Program-made: the position numbers and the translations under genes
The notes under the pieces: generated by a model
Seen by the model: only the letters and a program-made list of their open reading frames with translations
Database searches by the model: none
What the model was told of the DNA's origin: nothing
Shown here: positions 60,364-64,000 of the stretch, in pieces
Numbering within the stretch: the stretch's first letter is position 1
How the letters are laid out: each line of letters starts with the position of its first letter
NCBI GenBank assembly: GCA_002163135.1
Contig: MAAN01000027.1
Span: forward strand, 62,001-126,000
Source of the DNA: Alphaproteobacteria bacterium 46_93_T64
Lineage (GTDB): Bacteria; Pseudomonadota; Alphaproteobacteria; Sneathiellales; Sneathiellaceae
DNA: 64,000 nt
Direction of reading: 5' to 3'

Positions 60364-61389
60364 TTACGCAGGTACCATGTCAAATGCGACAAGGAAACCG
60401 GCGGTAGCTACTACCCAAAACAGTGTCAACGGCAGGAACACTTTCCAGCCCAGGCGCATCAACTGATCGTACCGGTAACGAGGCAACGTTGCCCGAACCC
60501 AGATAAAGACAAACAACAACAATGCGATCTTAATACCGAACCAAATGATGCCCGGGATCCAGTTAAACGGTGCAATGTCCACAGGGGGCAACCAGCCACC
60601 GAGGAACAAGATGACACAAATTGCACTCATCAGGATCATGTTCACGTATTCTCCAAGGAAGAAAAGCGCAAACGCCATGGCTGAATATTCAGTCTGATAA
60701 CCGGCGACCAATTCCGCTTCAGCTTCTGGAAGGTCAAATGGATGACGGTTTGTTTCAGCAAGGATCGAGATGAAGAAAACGATAAACATTGGGAAAAGCG
60801 GTATAAAAAACCAGCCAAAAATTCCCAGTTCGCTTCTCTGCGCCAGCACAATATCGGTCAAATTCAATGAACCAACGCAAAGCAGAACACTGATTATCAC
60901 AAAACCGATAGAAACTTCGTAGGAAACCATTTGAGCTGCAGAACGAAGCGCACCCAGGAATGGATATCGTGAGTTCGAGGCCCAACCCGCAACAATAATG
61001 CCGTAAACACCCAGCGATGAAATCGCAAACAGGTACAACACACCAACGTTGATGTCAGAAAGCACCATGCCTTCATCAAACGGGATAACTGCCCACGCGA
61101 TTAGCGACAATAGAAACGTGATCATCGGAGCGACTAAGAACAGAATTTTGTTCGCGCCGCTTGGAATAACCGTTTCTTTAAAGAACAATTTGGCACCGTC
61201 AGCAAACGGTTGAAGCAGTCCGTAAAATCCAACAACGTTTGGACCTTTACGTAGCTGCATCGCCGCCATAACTTTCCGTTCATAAAGCGTCAAATACGCC
61301 ATGAAAACGAGAAGCGGAAGAACGATCGCCAGAATTTTCGCAACAATAATAATTGTTGGAAGTGCGTATAAATCCCAGAACTCAACCAT
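60364..61389 (-). CDS. nuoH: NADH-quinone oxidoreductase subunit H
   Basis: Membrane subunit that forms much of the quinone-binding site at the junction of the two arms of complex I. The 341-residue product has eight spans and the family segments [59 protein letters not shown] and [21 protein letters not shown] use ATG 61389 ([10 protein letters not shown]), overlapping the nuoG stop by 8 nt, with GAGGGG upstream; the tracked GTG at 61410 lies deeper in nuoG. Confidence 0.96.
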   Translation of the reverse strand: MVEFWDLYALPTIIIVAKILAIVLPLLVFMAYLTLYERKVMAAMQLRKGPNVVGFYGLLQPFADGAKLFFKETVIPSGANKILFLVAPMITFLLSLIAWAVIPFDEGMVLSDINVGVLYLFAISSLGVYGIIVAGWASNSRYPFLGALRSAAQMVSYEVSIGFVIISVLLCVGSLNLTDIVLAQRSELGIFGWFFIPLFPMFIVFFISILAETNRHPFDLPEAEAELVAGYQTEYSAMAFALFFLGEYVNMILMSAICVILFLGGWLPPVDIAPFNWIPGIIWFGIKIALLLFVFIWVRATLPRYRYDQLMRLGWKVFLPLTLFWVVATAGFLVAFDMVPA

Positions 61390-63445
61390 TGGTGCCGGTC
61401 CCCTCTTCACTTGCTACGCTATAGACAGAACTGCATTCCGCCATAATACCGCTCGCACGTGAAATCACGTTGGTCAGATAGTTATCTTTAACTGGGCTTT
61501 CAAAAGCAGCTGCTTCGAAATCACCAGCCGCTCCAAAGTCACCCCAGCTTGCAGCAACAACTTCGTCAATTTCAGCAAAGTGCGGTGCAGCCTCAGCCAT
61601 CTTCTCACGAAGTTGGTTCAAATTGTCATAAGGCAAAGTCTTACCTGCTTTTTCTGAAAGCGCCCGCAAGATTGTCCAGTCTTCACGGGCATCACCCGGT
61701 GCGAAGACTGCACGACTACCTTCTTGAACACGGCCTTCGGTGTTGACCCAAAGCGCGTCTTTTTCAGTGTAGGCAACACCCGGCAGAATAACATCTGCAA
61801 CATGTGCGCCCGCTTCACCATGGCTGCCCTGATAAATCACAAAAGCTTTTTCAAGTTTGGATGTATCAATTTCGTCAGCACCTAGAAGATACATAACCTC
61901 CAGATCGCCAGAAGCCGCCGCATCCAGCATACCGGCAACATCTTTACCGCCGTCACCCGGAACAAGTCCAAGATCAAGACCGGCAACGCGCGCCGCAGCC
62001 GTATGAAGAATGTTAAAGCCGTTCCAGCCTTCACTAATCATTCCAGTATCATCTGCAATTTTCTTGGCAAGCGCCAGAATTGCAGCACCATCAGCGCGAG
62101 TTAGTGCGCCTTGGCCAATGATGATCATTGGACGTTCAGCTGATTTCAGTATTTTTGCGAATGAATGCTTGCCTGCAGCCACTTCGGAAAGTGTTTCAGC
62201 ACCAGCACCCAAATATTCATGGCGGTAAGTCAGATCATTTTCTTCACCGATCAGAGCAATCGGGAAGTTGTCTTTCTTCCAACGTTTACGGATACGTGCG
62301 TTAATTAACGACGCTTCAACTCGTGGGTTAGAACCAACGATAAGAAGGGCATCAGCCTCTTCAATGCCAGCAATCGTACTGTTGAACAAGTAAGATGCGC
62401 GGTTGGAGGCATCCAGTTTCGCGCCGTCCTGACGGCAATCGATATTGGTAACCTCCAAAGCGTCCATAAGGTCTTTGAGGGCCTTCATGCTCTCGCTGCA
62501 AGCCAAGTCACCAGTGATCGCACCAACTTTGGATGCTTCTGTCTTTGCGAGCTTGTCCGCGACAACGTCAAGAGCTTCTGTCCAGCCAACTGGTTGTAGC
62601 TTTCCGTCTTTACGAACATATGGCGTATCAAGGCGTTGACGCTTCAATCCGTCATAAGAGAAGCGTGACCGGTCTGACAGCCATTCCTCATTAATTTCTT
62701 CGTTCAGGCGCGGAAGAATTCGCATGACTTCCTGACCTTTACTATCGATGCGGATATTTGCACCAACAGCATCCAGAACGTCGATGCTTTCAGTTTTCTT
62801 CAGCTCCCACGGGCGAGCCGAAAATGCATATGGCTTAGAAGTCAGCGCACCAACGGGGCAAAGATCAATAATGTTACCCGAAAGTTCTGAATTAAGGGCT
62901 TCCTCTAGGTAAGTTACAATTTCTGTATTCTCACCGCGATTAAGCGCACCCAGCTCATCGATACCAGCTACTTCAGTCGCAAAACGAACGCAGCGCGTAC
63001 AATGAATGCAGCGCGTCATCGTCGTTTTGATAAGCGGGCCCATGTTTTTTTCTTTAACGGCACGCTTTTGTTCCAGATATCGGCTTTCACCTGATCCGTA
63101 TGCCATGGACTGATCTTGAAGATCACACTCGCCGCCCTGATCACAGATCGGACAATCAAGTGGGTGATTGATCAGAAGGAACTCCATAGCCCCTTCCCGA
63201 CCGTTTTTCACCTTTTCCGTGTTGGTATGGATAATCATACCGTCACCAGCAGGCATCGCACAGGATGCTACCAGTTTCGGTGCTTTTTCCATTTCAACAA
63301 GGCACATCCGGCAGTTCCCCGCAATGGAGAGCCGTTCGTGATAACAAAAGCGCGGGATTTCTGCACCAGCCTCTTCACAGGCCTGCAAAATCGTTGCACC
63401 ATTTTCTACAGTGACTTCAACACCATCAACCGTAAGTGTCGGCAT
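61382..63445 (-). CDS. nuoG: NADH-quinone oxidoreductase subunit G
   Basis: Largest peripheral subunit of complex I (75-kDa type), carrying electron-transfer iron-sulfur clusters. The 687-residue protein has the N-terminal [2Fe-2S] domain ([22 protein letters not shown]), the His/Cys motif region [17 protein letters not shown] for N5, the [16 protein letters not shown] cysteines of N4, and a molybdopterin-oxidoreductase-like C-terminal domain without visible cofactor ligands. Its length matches the mitochondrial-type form (about 690), shorter than E. coli NuoG. It is 26 nt downstream of nuoF. Confidence 0.97.
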   Translation of the reverse strand: MPTLTVDGVEVTVENGATILQACEEAGAEIPRFCYHERLSIAGNCRMCLVEMEKAPKLVASCAMPAGDGMIIHTNTEKVKNGREGAMEFLLINHPLDCPICDQGGECDLQDQSMAYGSGESRYLEQKRAVKEKNMGPLIKTTMTRCIHCTRCVRFATEVAGIDELGALNRGENTEIVTYLEEALNSELSGNIIDLCPVGALTSKPYAFSARPWELKKTESIDVLDAVGANIRIDSKGQEVMRILPRLNEEINEEWLSDRSRFSYDGLKRQRLDTPYVRKDGKLQPVGWTEALDVVADKLAKTEASKVGAITGDLACSESMKALKDLMDALEVTNIDCRQDGAKLDASNRASYLFNSTIAGIEEADALLIVGSNPRVEASLINARIRKRWKKDNFPIALIGEENDLTYRHEYLGAGAETLSEVAAGKHSFAKILKSAERPMIIIGQGALTRADGAAILALAKKIADDTGMISEGWNGFNILHTAAARVAGLDLGLVPGDGGKDVAGMLDAAASGDLEVMYLLGADEIDTSKLEKAFVIYQGSHGEAGAHVADVILPGVAYTEKDALWVNTEGRVQEGSRAVFAPGDAREDWTILRALSEKAGKTLPYDNLNQLREKMAEAAPHFAEIDEVVAASWGDFGAAGDFEAAAFESPVKDNYLTNVISRASGIMAECSSVYSVASEEGTGTNG

Positions 63446-63471
63446 ACTTCGCTCCTTAAGTCGCGTGCCAA

Positions 63472-64000
63472 TCAGGCCGCTTTCACGGCTTTTCTATTTT
63501 TAATACGTTCTTCCACAACCGGGCGGAAATGACGGATCAAACCTTGAATTGGCCACGCTGCTGCATCCCCAAGGGCGCAGATTGTATGACCTTCGATACG
63601 TTTGGACATATTGATCAACATATCAATTTCTTCCAATTCCGCATCGCCTGAAACTAAACGCTGCATAACACGCCACATCCAGCCAGTACCTTCACGGCAC
63701 GGTGTACATTGACCACAGCTTTCATGTTTATAGAAATGCGACAAACGCTCAATCGCGGCGATAATGTCTGTAGACTTATCCATCACGATAACAGCCGCAG
63801 TTCCAAGACCACTTTGAACATCCCGTAGGCTGTCAAAGTCCATCAGGACAGTGTCGCAGATTTCTTTTGGAAGCATCGGAACAGAAGATCCACCCGGAAT
63901 TATCGCAAGAAGATTGTCCCAGCCACCACGAACACCGCCCGCATGCTTTTCAATCAACTCTTTAAGTGGAATGCCCATTTCCTCTTCTACATTACAGGGG
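63472..64000 (-). CDS. nuoF: NADH-quinone oxidoreductase subunit F, partial (C-terminal part)
   Basis: NADH-oxidising flavoprotein subunit of complex I. Only the C-terminal ~175 residues are in the window. The frame continues upstream of the tracked Met ([20 protein letters not shown]), so the ATG at 63978 is internal. The N3 cluster motif [18 protein letters not shown] and the [21 protein letters not shown] segment are present; the FMN and NADH sites lie outside. It heads the visible part of the nuo operon. Confidence 0.96.
   Translation of the reverse strand, partial: PCNVEEEMGIPLKELIEKHAGGVRGGWDNLLAIIPGGSSVPMLPKEICDTVLMDFDSLRDVQSGLGTAAVIVMDKSTDIIAAIERLSHFYKHESCGQCTPCREGTGWMWRVMQRLVSGDAELEEIDMLINMSKRIEGHTICALGDAAAWPIQGLIRHFRPVVEERIKNRKAVKAA

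Overview
The window comes from the chromosome of a Gram-negative alphaproteobacterium. The evidence is a complete lipid A and outer-membrane assembly block that includes LpxI, the short ProS lacking an editing insert, a complex I operon running into birA-coaX-rnj, DUF1467 next to methylmalonyl-CoA epimerase, and an alphaproteobacterial SOS box (GTTC-N7-GTTC) in front of lexA. Gene order resembles Rhodospirillales/Sneathiellales-type genomes; I cannot name the genus. No rRNA, tRNA, CRISPR array, IS element or integrase is visible. Almost all of the window is core genome, densely packed in long operons.

Layout. 0-4.4 kb (minus): tpiA, secG, pyrG, kdsA and the start of eno. 4.6-14.5 kb (plus): ppiD-trpE, then a reversed divergent polysaccharide deacetylase gene, then trpG-trpD-trpC-moaC-moeA-lexA. 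14.5-16.6 kb (minus): comEC. 16.7-19.7 kb (plus): gltX, gltA and a small membrane-protein gene. 19.7-34.3 kb (minus): rpsB-tsf, a terminator, then pyrH-frr-uppS-cdsA-dxr-rseP-bamA-ompH-lpxD-fabZ-lpxA-lpxI-lpxB, covering translation factors, isoprenoid and phospholipid precursors, and lipid A/outer-membrane assembly. 34.5-38.0 kb (minus): dnaE. 38.0-45.0 kb (minus): an accessory segment with an unannotated 35-codon gene and an aerobic benzoyl-CoA (box) cluster, bclA-hydrolase-boxC-boxB-boxR. 45.1-64 kb (minus): the nuo operon (F partial to N), birA, coaX, a hypothetical gene, rnj, mce, DUF1467, a 24-codon coupled ORF, a periplasmic protein, proS, lolC and lolD.

Benzoate logic: BclA makes benzoyl-CoA, BoxB epoxidises it, BoxC opens and cleaves the ring, and BoxR (HTH plus shikimate-kinase-like domain) should sense benzoyl-CoA. 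Five TGCA words spaced in exact 10-bp steps flank the promoter in front of boxC, and a related site lies before bclA. No boxA reductase is present here. The cluster sits between lolD and dnaE, which are neighbours in many alphaproteobacteria.

The most interesting observation is a 35-residue single-span membrane protein gene (38085..38192, minus), too short for the ORF track. It has a strong ribosome-binding site and, 30 nt upstream of its start, a perfect GTTC-N7-GTTC SOS box facing a second near-perfect copy in a 15-bp inverted repeat. It looks like an SOS-induced membrane micropeptide, comparable in size and control to the Caulobacter division inhibitor SidA or the E. coli toxin TisB. Other points: a 22-codon ORF that ends 1 nt before trpG, a possible pseudoknot in the rpsB leader next to the Shine-Dalgarno, and the 24-codon ORF coupled to the DUF1467 gene.
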